Positions 1 to 12,789 are shown, counted from the stretch's first letter. The stretch: DNA of 64,000 nt from Dyella amyloliquefaciens (GCF_004296575.1 NZ_SAYT01000003.1:124001-188000); one strand, 5' to 3'. A program made the numbers and translations. Notes: a model not told the origin generated them from the letters alone.

Positions 1-637
1 CGCGCTTGATGGCGTGATGCCCGAACAGCTCGGCGCGGTGCAGCACGTCCTTGAGCGCCAGCAACAACTCCTTCAGTTCCAGCGGCGGCGGCAGCTTGAT
101 CACCGTCCGTTCGCCCGTGTCCGCATGGGCCGGCGCGAAGTCGCGTTCCATGCGGGGCATCGCCTCGATATCTTCCGCCGCCCTCTTGAAGCGTTCGTAC
201 TCCTGCAGGCGACGGACCAGCTCGGCGCGGGGATCCTCTTCCATGCCTTCTTCGGCCGGCGGCCGCGGCAACAGCAGCCTCGACTTGATCTCGGCGAGGA
301 TGGCGGCCATCAGCAGGTATTCCGCTGCCAGCTCCAGCCGCATCACATCGCGCATCATCTCGATGTAATCCATGTACTGCCGGGTGATCTCGGCGACAGG
401 GATGTCCAGGATGTCCAGGTTCTGCCGGCGGATCAGGTAAAGCAGCAGGTCAAGCGGGCCTTCGAATGCTTCGAGGATGACCTCAAGCGCATCCGGCGGG
501 ATGTACAGGTCCTGCGGCATCTGCAACAGCGGTTCGCCGCGCACGATGGCCAGCGGCATTTCCTGCTGTTGCGGTACCGACGCGAACGCGTCCTGCGGTG
601 CTGTGACCGGCTGAGGCTCGACTGGCTCAGTGCTCAT
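1..637 (-). CDS. scpA: Segregation and condensation protein A (3' end outside window)
   Basis: Kleisin-type subunit that bridges the SMC ATPase heads in the chromosome-condensing SMC-ScpA-ScpB complex. The reading frame runs leftward off the window with no stop. About 212 residues are visible, starting MSTEPVEPQ and containing the family signature FEGPLDLLLYLIRRQ, then DIPVAEITRQYMDY and AAEYLLMAAILAEIKSRLLLP. The ATG at 637 was chosen because the conserved N-terminal helix follows after an acidic/Pro-rich lead. Its partner smc lies far away at 48.6 kb in this window, so the complex is not encoded in one operon here. The C-terminal winged helix is outside the window. Confidence 0.9.
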   Translation of the reverse strand, partial: MSTEPVEPQPVTAPQDAFASVPQQQEMPLAIVRGEPLLQMPQDLYIPPDALEVILEAFEGPLDLLLYLIRRQNLDILDIPVAEITRQYMDYIEMMRDVMRLELAAEYLLMAAILAEIKSRLLLPRPPAEEGMEEDPRAELVRRLQEYERFKRAAEDIEAMPRMERDFAPAHADTGERTVIKLPPPLELKELLLALKDVLHRAELFGHHAIKR

Positions 638-1106
638 CAATACCTGTCGTTGGGCCGCCCACGACGGCCTGCGTTGCTTTCAACACGTTAGGAAAGGTTC
701 TGTTCCGCCGCATTCGCCTGACGAATGCCCCCGCCCGGATCACGGCCATCAGCTGGCAATCCGTTGAAGCTTTGTTGCGCGATGCCTAGCCGGTGCGCCT
801 CGCGTCACCGTTACGGGCATGCATGATGAAATCGCGCATCTGGCGTTTCGATCAGGCTGGCCGTAAGCGACCCTTGAGCGCCCTCGGGTGGACTGTGCCA
901 CTGCAAGAACGCAAGCCACAACGTGACGAAACCTGCGTCACTGGCTTCTCAATCGGTCGGCTGTGTGCATCGGGATGGGTGCCGTAGCGGTCGATCCTGG
1001 TCGACAGTGCGCGCACCCTTATGACCCACGCGTGACCTAGGTTAGCGGCTGCAAGCCTGCAAGTCCAGTGCGCTGATGGACCAGACTGAGGGCAAAATAG
1101 CGGTAC
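638..1106. other. Intergenic region between divergent scpA and dinB
   Basis: A 469-bp gap between two divergently transcribed genes; it must hold both promoters. I see no convincing gene, tRNA or terminator. No LexA-type operator could be recognised by eye in front of dinB, so SOS control of dinB is not supported from the sequence. Confidence 0.5.
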
Positions 1107-2282
1107 ATGCCGCCCGATGAACGCTCGATCATTCACGTTGATATGGACGCCTTCTATGCGTCCGTGGAGCAACTCGACCAGCCGGAGCTGCGCGGGCGGC
1201 CGGTGATCGTGGGCGGATTGGGTCCGCGCGGCGTGGTCTCCACCTGCAGCTACGAGGCGCGGCCGTTCGGCGTGCGCTCGGCCATGCCGACGGCGCAGGC
1301 CCGGCGGCTGTGCCCCGATGGCATCTACCTGTGGCCGCGCATGGCGCGCTACGAAGAAGTCTCGGTGCAGGTGTTCGAGGTGTTCCACGAAATGACACCG
1401 ATGGTCGAGGGCCTGTCGCTGGATGAGGCCTTCCTGGACGTCAGCGCCAGCCTGCGCCTGCTGGGCTCGATGGAGGCCATCGGGCGTCGCATCAAGGATG
1501 CCATCCATGAGCGCACTCGGCTCGTGGCTTCGGTGGGGATGGGCCCCAACAAGCTGCTGGCCAAACTGGCCAGTGAGCTGTCCAAGCCGGACGGCTTGCA
1601 CCGCATCACGGCGCAGCACGCAGCGCAGGAACTCGCGCCGCTGCCGGTCGGGAGGCTGTGGACGGTAGGCAAGGTGACCGAGGAATCACTGCATCGCATC
1701 GGCGTGCGTACCATCGGTGAATTGGCAGCATGTGACACAGTGCGTCTGACCCGAGCGTTGGGACGTCAGGCCGACGTCCTCCAGGCATTGGCGCGCGGAG
1801 AGGATGCTCGCGACGTGGAGCCCGATCAGGCCGAGCAATCGATCGGTGCCGAGCACACTTTCGACACGGATCTGGCGGACCTGGCCATGGCGGAATCCTG
1901 GCTGCTGCGCCACTGTGAGCGCATCGCCGCACGTGCCCGCCAGCGTGGCCTCACCGGCAGGACGGTCACGGTGAAACTGCGCGAACCGCCCTTCGTCACC
2001 TCCACCCGGCAGTCCCGGCTGCAGGCTCCCAGCGCCTCGGTCAGCGAGATTTACGAGGTGGCACGAGGCTTGCTTCAACGCTGGTGGAACGCTCAACGCA
2101 CCCCGCGTCTGCGCTTGTTGGGCGTCAGCCTGTCGGGGTTCGAGGGGCGCAAGCAATCGGACCTGTTCGAGGCGGAACCATCGGCTCAGGCGTCGGACCA
2201 AGTACAGGACCGGATCAATTCGAAGTTTGGCTCGGGGAGTCTGGTGCGTGCGGGTGTTTTGCGTACGCGTGGACAGGATTGA
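1107..2282 (+). CDS. dinB: DNA polymerase IV (Y-family translesion polymerase)
   Basis: Error-prone translesion polymerase, 391 residues. The palm motif HVDMDAFYASVE places the metal ligands at D12 and D14 and the steric-gate aromatic at Y17; the second catalytic cluster SLDEAF gives D106/E107. The little-finger region follows, and QSDLF at about residue 350 matches the beta-clamp binding consensus. Length is slightly above the E. coli enzyme (351), because of a C-terminal tail. It stands alone on the + strand, divergent from scpA, and is followed 91 bp later by a PilZ gene. ATG at 1107 is the only start that keeps the conserved N-terminus. Confidence 0.95.
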   Translation: MPPDERSIIHVDMDAFYASVEQLDQPELRGRPVIVGGLGPRGVVSTCSYEARPFGVRSAMPTAQARRLCPDGIYLWPRMARYEEVSVQVFEVFHEMTPMVEGLSLDEAFLDVSASLRLLGSMEAIGRRIKDAIHERTRLVASVGMGPNKLLAKLASELSKPDGLHRITAQHAAQELAPLPVGRLWTVGKVTEESLHRIGVRTIGELAACDTVRLTRALGRQADVLQALARGEDARDVEPDQAEQSIGAEHTFDTDLADLAMAESWLLRHCERIAARARQRGLTGRTVTVKLREPPFVTSTRQSRLQAPSASVSEIYEVARGLLQRWWNAQRTPRLRLLGVSLSGFEGRKQSDLFEAEPSAQASDQVQDRINSKFGSGSLVRAGVLRTRGQD

Positions 2283-2373
2283 CGTGTGACAGGAGTGCGC
2301 CATCATCACGGCGATGGGGTGTCACTTTCAGGAAGAAACGGCTGGCGGGTCCAGCGTGGGGAGAGCAGGCAGG

Positions 2374-2742
2374 ATGAGCAAAGCGGAAGACAACGCCCGG
2401 AACGGCTCCGATACGGAGCAGCTGCGTCCGGCGCGCATGCGGATCGAAACCACGGTACTGATGAGCCGCGGCGGTGAATCGCATCCCACTGAGCTGGTGG
2501 ATATTTCCGCAACCGGCGTGCTGTTGCGTCGTCCCCTGGGCTGGGACGGCGAGCAGGGGGAAAGCTGGATCCTGGACATGATCTTCGGCCACGACCTGCA
2601 CATTCATCTGGAAGCGCAGGTCATGCGCATTTCCGACCGCCACCTGGGTTTTGCCTATACGCGCATCCCGGAAGACAAGCAGGTGCCGCTGTGGAACCTG
2701 CTCGGCGGTTATGCCGACATCCTGGAGCTGTGGCACGACTGA
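2374..2742 (+). CDS. PilZ domain protein
   Basis: A 122-residue single-domain protein. It carries an Arg-rich stretch (RPARMR) followed by DISATGVLLRRP, which fits the RxxxR…(D/N)xSxxG signature of c-di-GMP-binding PilZ domains, then alternating beta strands. The start at 2374 (MSKAEDN) is preferred over an in-frame ATG 60 bp upstream because a GGAGAGCAGG stretch lies before it and the domain begins soon after. It lies behind dinB and ends before a bidirectional terminator. It could sense c-di-GMP, or be a non-binding PilZ relative of the PilZ pilus protein type; binding cannot be proven from sequence. Confidence 0.75.
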   Translation: MSKAEDNARNGSDTEQLRPARMRIETTVLMSRGGESHPTELVDISATGVLLRRPLGWDGEQGESWILDMIFGHDLHIHLEAQVMRISDRHLGFAYTRIPEDKQVPLWNLLGGYADILELWHD

Positions 2743-2766
2743 TCGCCGATCACGTTGTCGCACAGC

Positions 2767-2794
2767 AAAACGCCCGCCTTTCGGCGGGCGTTTG
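2767..2794. terminator. Bidirectional Rho-independent terminator
   Basis: Perfect 8-bp stem CGCCCGCC / GGCGGGCG with a TTTC loop, flanked by AAAA on the left and TTT on the right, placed between the convergent ends of the PilZ gene and fadD. It can terminate both. Confidence 0.85.
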
Positions 2795-2817
2795 CTTTGG
2801 TGAGGCGAAAGCCCGGC

Positions 2818-4506
2818 TCAGCCGTGGGCGGCGGCGGGCTTCTTCTCGTCGCGCAGTTCGCGGCGAAGAATCTTGCCCACGTTGCTCTTGGGCAGGCTGT
2901 CGCGGAACTCGATGATCTTCGGGCGCTTGTAGCCGGTGAGATTGTCGTGGCAGAACTTCTTGAGTTCCTCCACGGTGAGGTTCGGGTCCTTGCGCACCAC
3001 GAACAGCTTTACCACTTCACCCGAATGCTCATCAGGCACGCCAACCGCGGCCACCTCGGCTACACCCGGGTGCTGCATCACCACGTCCTCGACCTCGTTC
3101 GGATACACGTTGAAGCCGGATACCAGGATCATGTCCTTCTTGCGGTCGACGATATAGAAGTAGCCGTTCTCGTCCATGCGCGCGATATCACCGGTATGCA
3201 GCCAGCCATCGGCGCCAAGCACCTTGGCGGTTTCGTCCGGGCGCTGCCAGTAACCCTTCATCACTTGCGGGCCGCGCACCATCAGTTCGCCCACTTCGCC
3301 TTGCGGTAGCGGCTGGCCTTCTTCAGACCAGATGGCGACGTCTGTGGAGGGGATGGGCAAGCCGATCGAGGCGTTATAGGCCTTCAAATCAAGTGGATTC
3401 ATGCATGCCGCCGGGGAGGTTTCGGTGAGGCCGTAGGCCTCCACCAGCGTGACACCTGTGACCTTCTTCCAGCGCTCGGCCACCGCGCGCTGCACCGCCA
3501 TGCCGCCGCCCAGGCTGATGTGCATACGCGAGAAATCGAGCTCCGCGAAGCCCGGTGTATTGAGCAGGCCGTTGAACAGCGTGTTGACGCCGGTGAGCGC
3601 GGTGAAATTGGACTGCTTGAGCTCCTTGACGAAGCCGGGCATGTCGCGCGGGTTCGTGATCAGCCAGTTCAGGCCACCCAGGCGCATGAACACCAGTCCG
3701 TTCGCGGTGAGCGAAAAGATGTGATACAGCGGCAGCGCCGTGATGATCACTTCCTCGCCGGGCTTGGCGTTGCCGCCAATCCAGGCGCCGGCCTGCATCA
3801 TGTTCGCCACCATGTTGCCGTGGGTGAGCATGGCGCCCTTGGCCACGCCGGTGGTGCCACCGGTGTACTGCAGGAAGGCGATGTCGTCATGGCTCAGCGC
3901 AACCTTCGGCAGCGGGTGCGCGGCCCCCTGCGAAAGCGCGTCGCGGAAACGTACGGCATTCGGAATGCTGTACGGCGGCACCATCTTCTTGACGTTCTTG
4001 AGCACGAAGTTGATCAGCACACCCTTGGCGCCCAGCAGATCGCCGATGCCGGTGGTGATGACGTGCTTGACCTCGGTCTCGGCCACCACCTGCTGCAGGG
4101 TGGCGGCGAAGTTGTCCAACACCACGATGGCCTTGGCGCCGGAGTCCTCAAGCTGGTGCTTGAGCTCGCGCGCGGTGTACATCGGGTTGGTATTGACCAC
4201 CACCAGACCCGCGCGCAGCGCGCCGAACAGGGCGATGGGGTACTGCAGGACGTTGGGCATCATGATCGCGATGCGATCGCCCTTGCCGAGCTTGAGCACG
4301 CCGGTGAGATAACCGGCGAACTGACGGCTCAGTTCATCGATCTGGCCGTAGCTGAGCTGCTTGCCGAAGCTGGCGAAGGCCGGGCGCTGGCGGAAGCGCT
4401 CGAAGGATTCTTCCACCACGGCGGCCACGGAGGCGTACTGGTTGATGTCGATCTGCGCGGGAACGCCTTCCGGATAGTGGGCCAGCCACGGACGCTCGTT
4501 GCTCAT
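2818..4506 (-). CDS. fadD: Long-chain fatty acid-CoA ligase
   Basis: Activates fatty acids to acyl-CoA (ATP to AMP + PPi) at the inner face of the membrane, the entry step of beta-oxidation. 562 residues, the usual FadD length. The AMP-binding P-loop [13 protein letters not shown] is present, followed by the family's YGLTETSP motif, the hinge region [16 protein letters not shown] with the FACS signature after it, and the C-terminal [14 protein letters not shown] holding the catalytic lysine. ATG at 4506 (MSNERPWL) is chosen over an in-frame start 84 bp upstream, whose extra residues do not resemble FadD. Monocistronic, ending at a shared terminator. Confidence 0.93.
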   Translation of the reverse strand: MSNERPWLAHYPEGVPAQIDINQYASVAAVVEESFERFRQRPAFASFGKQLSYGQIDELSRQFAGYLTGVLKLGKGDRIAIMMPNVLQYPIALFGALRAGLVVVNTNPMYTARELKHQLEDSGAKAIVVLDNFAATLQQVVAETEVKHVITTGIGDLLGAKGVLINFVLKNVKKMVPPYSIPNAVRFRDALSQGAAHPLPKVALSHDDIAFLQYTGGTTGVAKGAMLTHGNMVANMMQAGAWIGGNAKPGEEVIITALPLYHIFSLTANGLVFMRLGGLNWLITNPRDMPGFVKELKQSNFTALTGVNTLFNGLLNTPGFAELDFSRMHISLGGGMAVQRAVAERWKKVTGVTLVEAYGLTETSPAACMNPLDLKAYNASIGLPIPSTDVAIWSEEGQPLPQGEVGELMVRGPQVMKGYWQRPDETAKVLGADGWLHTGDIARMDENGYFYIVDRKKDMILVSGFNVYPNEVEDVVMQHPGVAEVAAVGVPDEHSGEVVKLFVVRKDPNLTVEELKKFCHDNLTGYKRPKIIEFRDSLPKSNVGKILRRELRDEKKPAAAHG

Positions 4507-4643
4507 GTGGAATCCAAAGCTCCTTAGTTGATCGGCCCGTTGGTGATAGTGGCACGCCTGGGGCAAGATGACGTCGCGGCATTGGAGCATACGCCCGCGT
4601 ATAGCGGCAAGCCGCGCCGCAGCGAGATTCCAGGGGGACGATC

Positions 4644-5078
4644 GTGCGAAAACTGCTTATGAATCCGCTGCTTTGCAGCGCGCTGCTGTTTGGTCTCGTG
4701 GCCTGCCATCGCGCGCCCGACGAAAGTCTGGTGCGCCAGGGCATCGAAACGGCCCAACATGCGGCCGAGACGGTGGACGCCTCGGCACTTGGCGACGTCC
4801 TTGCCGATGATTTCACCGGCAACAACGGCGAGATGGATCGACGCCAGTTGCTGGGCATGTTGCGCGCCGCCGCCTTTCGCGGCGAGACGATTCATGCGCT
4901 CACCGGTCCGCTGACCGTCGAACCGCGGAGTGACCGCTACGTCGCGCGCTTCACCGTCACGCTGACCAGTGGTGGCAAGTTGTTGCCGGCGCAGATCGGT
5001 GTCTATGAAGTCGAGACCGCGTGGCGCAAGGACGGGCGCGAATGGCGTTGCTATTCGGCGACCTGGAAGTCGGCCTAG
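4644..5078 (+). CDS. Small lipoprotein, NTF2-like
   Basis: 144 residues beginning with GTG at 4644 behind a GGGGGA ribosome-binding site. The N-terminus is a lipoprotein signal with lipobox LVAC, so Cys21 would be lipidated. The mature part ([32 protein letters not shown]… then alternating strands ending [10 protein letters not shown]) has the helix-then-sheet pattern of NTF2/SnoaL-like proteins. No catalytic residues are evident. Divergent from fadD with a 137-bp gap. Function unknown; an envelope ligand-binding role is a guess. Confidence 0.65.
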   Translation: MRKLLMNPLLCSALLFGLVACHRAPDESLVRQGIETAQHAAETVDASALGDVLADDFTGNNGEMDRRQLLGMLRAAAFRGETIHALTGPLTVEPRSDRYVARFTVTLTSGGKLLPAQIGVYEVETAWRKDGREWRCYSATWKSA

Positions 5079-5103
5079 GTTTTGGGCGGAACAATCAATC
5101 TTC

Positions 5104-5186
5104 TGTGGGAGCGCACCCTGTGCGCGACAAACCAACGGAGCGGCGACGCCGATGTGCCGCTGTCGCGCACAGGGTGCGCTCCCACA
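5104..5186. repeat. REP/BIME-type palindrome
   Basis: 83-bp inverted repeat with arms TGTGGGAGCGCACCCTGTGC and its complement, each arm also self-complementary (GCGCACCCTGTGCGC). Same family as the repeats at 11.1, 19.3, 19.6, 43.1 and 53.2 kb. Lies between the lipoprotein gene and the acnA terminator. Confidence 0.85.
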
Positions 5187-5206
5187 AATAACCGCGCCTA
5201 TAGATA

Positions 5207-5233
5207 AAAGAATGCCGCCCGAGGGCGGCATTC
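5207..5233 (-). terminator. Rho-independent terminator of acnA
   Basis: Stem AATGCCGCCC / GGGCGGCATT with a very short loop; on the minus strand it is followed by CTTTTATC. It sits 25 bp beyond the acnA stop codon. Confidence 0.8.
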
Positions 5234-5257
5234 TCGCTTGAATCACGACAAAGGCTT

Positions 5258-8011
<2,754 letters not shown>

Positions 8012-8412
8012 GGGCTAACTCCTGTTGCTTGAATCTGGCAAACGCGCGAGGCGTATCCGGGGGATCCTAGGACACGGTACGTGAGAGGAATTGCAAGGAG
8101 AGGCTTCCCTGAGGGGATAAGGGTCAGTTTGGGGCAAACCACGGAGGGTGCAAGCTGCCTCCTTGCTTATTCCAACCCCGTCGCATTGCAAGATTTCGAA
8201 CGCTGCCGGAAGCATTGTCTTGCGTTGCGGCAGTTGGGCCGCGGCTGGCAAAATAGGGAGCTGTCATGCCGCCCCAAAGCGGCGTGGCGACAAGGTTTTA
8301 CGCCTTGCCGAGCGCCGGTAGCGGCCACGCGGAATCTCCCTCGGGCGACCTCCGTCGCGGTGGTGCAAGCCATCGCTCGCTGCCCCTTATGTTGTTCACC
8401 GGACGAGATCAC
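8012..8412. promoter_or_regulatory. Divergent acnA-acnB promoter region
   Basis: 401 bp between the two aconitase starts. It must contain both promoters; a CCGCCCCAAAGCGGCG hairpin near 8271-8288 is visible. No known operator is recognised. The in-frame extension upstream of acnB (8266-8412) lacks similarity to AcnB and is treated as leader, not coding sequence. Confidence 0.5.
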
Positions 8413-11004
8413 ATGCTTATCGCCTACCGCCAACACGTTGCCGAGCGCGCCGCGCTGGGAATCCCGCCGCTGCCGCTGTCGGCCCAGCAGACCGCCGACC
8501 TGATCGAGCTGCTGAAGAACCCGCCGGCCGGTGAGGAAGCCTTCCTGGTCGACCTGATCACCAACCGCGTGCCGGCTGGCGTGGACGATGCAGCCAAGGT
8601 CAAGGCCTCGTACCTGGCGGCCGTGGCGTTCGGCACGGAGAAGAGCGCGCTGATCTCGCGCGAGAAGGCCACCGAACTGCTCGGCACCATGCTGGGTGGT
8701 TACAACATCCATCCGCTGATCGAGCTGCTCGACGACGCACAGGTCGGCACCGTTGCCGCCAACGCGCTCAAGCACACGCTGCTCATGTTCGACTCCTTCC
8801 ATGACGTGAAGGAGAAGGCGGACAAGGGCAACGCCAACGCCAAGTCCGTGCTGCAGAGCTGGGCCGACGCCGAATGGTTCACCAGCAAGCCGGAAGTGCC
8901 GGCGAGCCTGACCATCACCGTGTTCAAGGTGCCGGGCGAAACCAACACCGATGACCTGTCGCCGGCGCCCGACGCCACCACGCGTCCGGACATCCCGCTG
9001 CACGCGCTGGCCATGCTGAAGAACAAGCGCGATGGCGCGCCGTTCCAGCCGGAAGAAGACGGCAAGCGCGGCCCGATCGCCTTCGTCGAATCGCTCAAGG
9101 CCAAGGGTCACCTGGTCGCCTACGTGGGCGACGTGGTCGGCACCGGTTCCAGCCGCAAGTCCGCCACCAACTCGGTGCTGTGGTTCACCGGTGAAGACAT
9201 CCCGTTCATCCCGAACAAGCGCTTCGGCGGCGTGTGCCTGGGCAGCAAGATCGCCCCGATCTTCTATAACACGATGGAAGACGCCGGTGCGCTGCCGATC
9301 GAACTCGACGTCTCCAACATGGAGATGGGCGACGTCGTCGAGCTGCGTCCGTATGACGGCAAGGCGCTGAAGAACGGCGAAGTGATTGCCGAATTCCAGG
9401 TGAAGTCCGACGTGCTGTTCGACGAAGTGCGCGCCGGTGGCCGCATTCCGCTGATCGTGGGCCGTGGCCTCACCGCCAAGGCGCGCGAAGCGCTGGGCCT
9501 GCCGGTCTCCACCCTGTTCCGCCTGCCGCAGCAGCCGGCCGATAGCGGCAAGGGCTACACGCTGGCGCAGAAGATGGTCGGTCGTGCCGTCGGCCTGCCG
9601 GAAGGCCAGGGCGTGCGCCCGGGCACCTACTGCGAGCCGAAGATGACCTCGGTGGGTTCGCAGGACACCACCGGCCCGATGACCCGCGACGAGCTGAAGG
9701 ACCTGGCCTGCCTGGGCTTCTCGGCCGACCTGGTCATGCAGTCGTTCTGCCACACCGCGGCCTACCCGAAGCCGGTGGACGTGAAGACCCACCACACGCT
9801 GCCGGAATTCATCAGCACCCGTGGCGGCATCTCGCTGCGTCCGGGCGACGGCGTGATCCACTCCTGGCTCAACCGCATGCTGCTGCCCGACACCGTCGGT
9901 ACCGGCGGCGACAGCCACACCCGCTTCCCGATCGGCATCTCGTTCCCGGCCGGCTCCGGCCTGGTGGCCTTCGCGGCCGCCACCGGCGTGATGCCGCTGG
10001 ACATGCCGGAATCGGTGCTAGTGCGCTTCAAGGGCGAGCTGCAGCCGGGCGTCACGCTGCGTGACCTGGTCAACGCGATCCCGCTGTACGCGATCAAGAG
10101 CGGCCTGCTCACGGTCGCCAAGCAGGGCAAGAAGAACATTTTCTCTGGCCGCATCCTCGAGATCGAAGGTCTGCCGAACCTCAAGGTGGAGCAGGCGTTC
10201 GAGCTGTCCGACGCCTCGGCCGAGCGTTCGGCTGCCGGTTGCACGGTGCACCTCGACAAGGCGCCGATCATCGAATACATCAACAGCAATATCACGCTGC
10301 TGAAGTACATGATCGCCCAGGGCTACAAGGATCCGCGCAGCCTGCAGCGCCGCATCAAGGCGATGGAAGCATGGCTCGCCAACCCGCAGCTGCTGGAGCG
10401 CGATGCCGACGCGGAGTACGCCGCCGTCATCGAGATCGACCTGGCCGATGTGCATGAGCCCATCGTGGCCTGCCCGAACGATCCGGACGACGTGAAGACG
10501 CTGTCCGACGTGGCTGGCGCCACCATCGACGAAGTGTTCATCGGTTCGTGCATGACCAACATCGGTCACTTCCGTGCGGCCTCGAAGCTGCTGGAAGGCA
10601 AGCGCGATATCCCGACCAAGCTGTGGGTCGCTCCGCCGACCAAGATGGACCAGCAGCAGCTGACCGAGGAAGGCCACTACGGCGTGCTCGGCACCGCCGG
10701 CGCCCGCATGGAAATGCCGGGTTGCTCGCTGTGCATGGGCAACCAGGCGCAGGTGCGCGAGGGCGCCACCGTGTTCTCCACCTCCACCCGCAACTTCCCG
10801 AACCGTCTGGGCAAGAACTCCAACGTGTACCTGGGTTCGGCCGAGCTGGCCGCGATCTGCTCGCGCCTGGGTCGCATCCCGACCAAGGCGGAGTACATGA
10901 CCGACATCGGCGTGATCGACGCCAATGGCGAGAAGATCTACAAGTACCTGAACTTCGACCAGATCGCCGACTATCAGGACGTGGCCAACACGGTCTCGGC
11001 ATAA
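8413..11004 (+). CDS. acnB: Aconitate hydratase B
   Basis: Main vegetative-type bacterial aconitase ([4Fe-4S]); in E. coli AcnB also doubles as 2-methylisocitrate dehydratase and as an RNA-binding sensor when apo. 863 residues, close to the E. coli protein. Starts [20 protein letters not shown], aligned with E. coli MLEEYRKHVAERAA, which decides the start at 8413 rather than 147 bp upstream. Conserved blocks include [20 protein letters not shown], the catalytic-domain [14 protein letters not shown], and cluster cysteines in [12 protein letters not shown] and [11 protein letters not shown]. Ends 28 bp before a strong terminator. Confidence 0.97.
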   Translation: MLIAYRQHVAERAALGIPPLPLSAQQTADLIELLKNPPAGEEAFLVDLITNRVPAGVDDAAKVKASYLAAVAFGTEKSALISREKATELLGTMLGGYNIHPLIELLDDAQVGTVAANALKHTLLMFDSFHDVKEKADKGNANAKSVLQSWADAEWFTSKPEVPASLTITVFKVPGETNTDDLSPAPDATTRPDIPLHALAMLKNKRDGAPFQPEEDGKRGPIAFVESLKAKGHLVAYVGDVVGTGSSRKSATNSVLWFTGEDIPFIPNKRFGGVCLGSKIAPIFYNTMEDAGALPIELDVSNMEMGDVVELRPYDGKALKNGEVIAEFQVKSDVLFDEVRAGGRIPLIVGRGLTAKAREALGLPVSTLFRLPQQPADSGKGYTLAQKMVGRAVGLPEGQGVRPGTYCEPKMTSVGSQDTTGPMTRDELKDLACLGFSADLVMQSFCHTAAYPKPVDVKTHHTLPEFISTRGGISLRPGDGVIHSWLNRMLLPDTVGTGGDSHTRFPIGISFPAGSGLVAFAAATGVMPLDMPESVLVRFKGELQPGVTLRDLVNAIPLYAIKSGLLTVAKQGKKNIFSGRILEIEGLPNLKVEQAFELSDASAERSAAGCTVHLDKAPIIEYINSNITLLKYMIAQGYKDPRSLQRRIKAMEAWLANPQLLERDADAEYAAVIEIDLADVHEPIVACPNDPDDVKTLSDVAGATIDEVFIGSCMTNIGHFRAASKLLEGKRDIPTKLWVAPPTKMDQQQLTEEGHYGVLGTAGARMEMPGCSLCMGNQAQVREGATVFSTSTRNFPNRLGKNSNVYLGSAELAAICSRLGRIPTKAEYMTDIGVIDANGEKIYKYLNFDQIADYQDVANTVSA

Positions 11005-11032
11005 GCCGGTCAGGTCGTAGATAGAGAGCAGG

Positions 11033-11062
11033 GAAGGGCGGCGCAAGCCGCCCTTCTTTTTT
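11033..11062 (+). terminator. Rho-independent terminator of acnB
   Basis: 10-bp stem GAAGGGCGGC / GCCGCCCTTC with a GCAA tetraloop and six T residues immediately after. Strong intrinsic terminator. Confidence 0.92.
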
Positions 11063-11092
11063 GCCGCAGCCACGGCGTCCGTTCCTCTTTTT

Positions 11093-11772
11093 TGTAGGAG
11101 CCCACCCAGTGGGCGACCGCAGCGCGTCGGCATCACCGCTCCGTAGGCTTATCGCGCACTGGGTGCGCTCCCACAGCAGGACTATCAGGCGTGAGGGGCG
11201 TTGCTTATCTGTTGTAGGAGCCCACCCTGTGGGCGACCGCAGCGCATCGGCATCACCGCTCCGTAGGCTTATCGCGCACTGGGTGCGCTCCTACAGTCGG
11301 CCTCTCAGGCGAGAAGGGAGTTCCTTCTCTGTAGGAGCCCACCCAGTGGGCGACCGCAGTGCATCGGCATCACCGCTCCGTAGGCTTGTCGCGCACTGGG
11401 TGCGCTCCCACAGCGGGACTGTCAGGCGTGAGGGGCGTTGCTTATCTGTTGTAGGAGCCCACCCTGTGGGCGACCGCAGCGCATCGGCGCCACCGCTCCG
11501 TAGGCTTATCGCGCACTGGGTGCGCTCCCACAGCGGGACTGTCAGGCGTGAGGGGCGTTGCTTATCTGTTGTAGGAGCCCACCCAGTGGGCGACCGCAGT
11601 GCATCGGCGCCACCGCTCCGTAGGGTTGTCGCGCACAGGGTGCGCTCCCACAGCGGGACTGTCAGGCGTGAGGGGCGTTGCTTGTCTGTTGTAGGAGCCC
11701 ACCCTGTGGGCGACCGCAGCGCATCGGCATCACCGCTCCGTAGGCTTATCGCGCACTGGGTGCGCTCCTATA
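11093..11772. repeat. Tandem array of six REP/BIME palindromes
   Basis: Six imperfect palindromic units of about 83 bp starting near 11093, 11213, 11330, 11450, 11570 and 11690, separated by a conserved ~37-bp spacer, so the period is 120 bp (117 once). The left arm is GTAGGAGCCCACCC(A/T)GTGGGC and the right arm GCGCACTGGGTGCGC. Arms alternate regularly between CCCAGT (units 1, 3, 5) and CCCTGT (2, 4, 6), indicating growth by duplication of two-unit blocks. A reading frame crosses the array only because the period is a multiple of three; its translation is pure repeat and is not called a gene. Confidence 0.93.
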
Positions 11773-11863
11773 GGTGAGGGTTCGCCTGAGGTTGAGGGGT
11801 AACAGCCCGCACATCGCTCTCTGTCGTTTATGCTTTCGCTGTCCCACCGGCCACAGGCAGCGC

Positions 11864-12775
11864 ATGATCTCCAGCCATCTCTCGGTAGTTTCGTTGCGTG
11901 ACCTGATGCTGGTGCAGGCGGTTCATCGCCATGGCAGCTTCAACAGCGCCGCGCGGGCGATGCACATCAGCCCGTCGGGCCTTTCGCATCAGGTGCAGAA
12001 GGTGGAGCAGGCCCTGGGCGCACCCTTGTTCGAACGTGGCGGCCGCCGCGTGGTGCCCACGGCCGGTGGCCAGCGACTGCTGGAACAGATCGATGCCGTG
12101 CTTGCCGCGGGCGAGCATCTGCAGCAGGTGGCGCGTGCAGGCGAGGTGGCCTTTGGCGGCGAGCTTCGCCTGGGCGTGCCGGCGTCGCTGGGCCCTTATC
12201 TGCTACCGCACCTCATCGCGCCGTTTCCCCAGCACTTCCCGGGCACCCGCCTCAGTCTTTCGGAAGGCAAACCGCGTGGCCTGCTGCGTCGCCTGAACGA
12301 AGGTGAGCTCGATGCCGTGCTGGCGCCGAGCGTGACGCCGGTGAGTGGCGTGGCAATGCGCCCGTTGTTCTTCGAACCGTGGGAGGTGATGTTCCGTGCC
12401 GACCATGCGCTTGCGGGCAAACGCACCGTCGCGCTGGAACAGCTGGAAGCGAGTGACGCCACGTTGATGACCGAGAGCCACTGCGAGGACATCCTTGGTG
12501 GTGGCCACGTGCAGGATGTGAGCCTGGAGAGCCTTGCCGCGCTCGTGGAGTTGCGTGGCGGCTACGCCCTCGTGCCCGCGCTCGCGCACGATCGCCTGGC
12601 CTCGATGCCGAACGTGGTGCTGGCCAAGCTCAAGGGGCAGCAACCGGGGCGCGAGATCGCGCTGTATTGGCGAGAGGCTTCGCCGTGGCATGCGGATCTG
12701 CAGAACTTCGCGTTGCTGTTGCGCAAGCTGGCGAAGCAGCGGCCGGGTCTCAAGCTGGCCGATGAGGCCGCCTAG
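11864..12775 (+). CDS. LysR-family regulator, OxyR-like
   Basis: 303 residues. N-terminal winged HTH (SFNSAARAMHISPSGLSHQVQKVEQ) followed by a substrate-binding-type domain that reads like OxyR: VPASLGPYLLPHLIAPF matches E. coli IPTVGPYLLPHIIPML and TLMTESHCEDI matches the region of the peroxidatic Cys199. Only one cysteine (C207) is present in the whole protein; the resolving cysteine of OxyR is replaced in GGGHVQD. ATG at 11864 begins the HTH domain; the upstream in-frame stretch is repeat-derived. No katG or ahpC lies next to it, so targets are unknown. Confidence 0.8.
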   Translation: MISSHLSVVSLRDLMLVQAVHRHGSFNSAARAMHISPSGLSHQVQKVEQALGAPLFERGGRRVVPTAGGQRLLEQIDAVLAAGEHLQQVARAGEVAFGGELRLGVPASLGPYLLPHLIAPFPQHFPGTRLSLSEGKPRGLLRRLNEGELDAVLAPSVTPVSGVAMRPLFFEPWEVMFRADHALAGKRTVALEQLEASDATLMTESHCEDILGGGHVQDVSLESLAALVELRGGYALVPALAHDRLASMPNVVLAKLKGQQPGREIALYWREASPWHADLQNFALLLRKLAKQRPGLKLADEAA

Positions 12776-12789
12776 CCCCGGCTCTTGAG

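Noticed and set aside
638-1106. LexA box upstream of dinB
   Set aside because: No palindrome of the E. coli (CTGT-N8-ACAG) or Xanthomonas (TTAG…TACTA) type could be identified.
8167-9918. Long frames antisense to acnB, acnA, smc, fadD and sbcB
   Set aside because: Typical shadow frames of high-G+C genes: His/Arg/Gln-rich translations without motifs or RBS, fully opposite to well-recognised enzymes.
11061-11777. 238-codon open frame across the REP array
   Set aside because: It is open only because the repeat period is a multiple of three; the translation is the same repeat six times, has no RBS and no family similarity.
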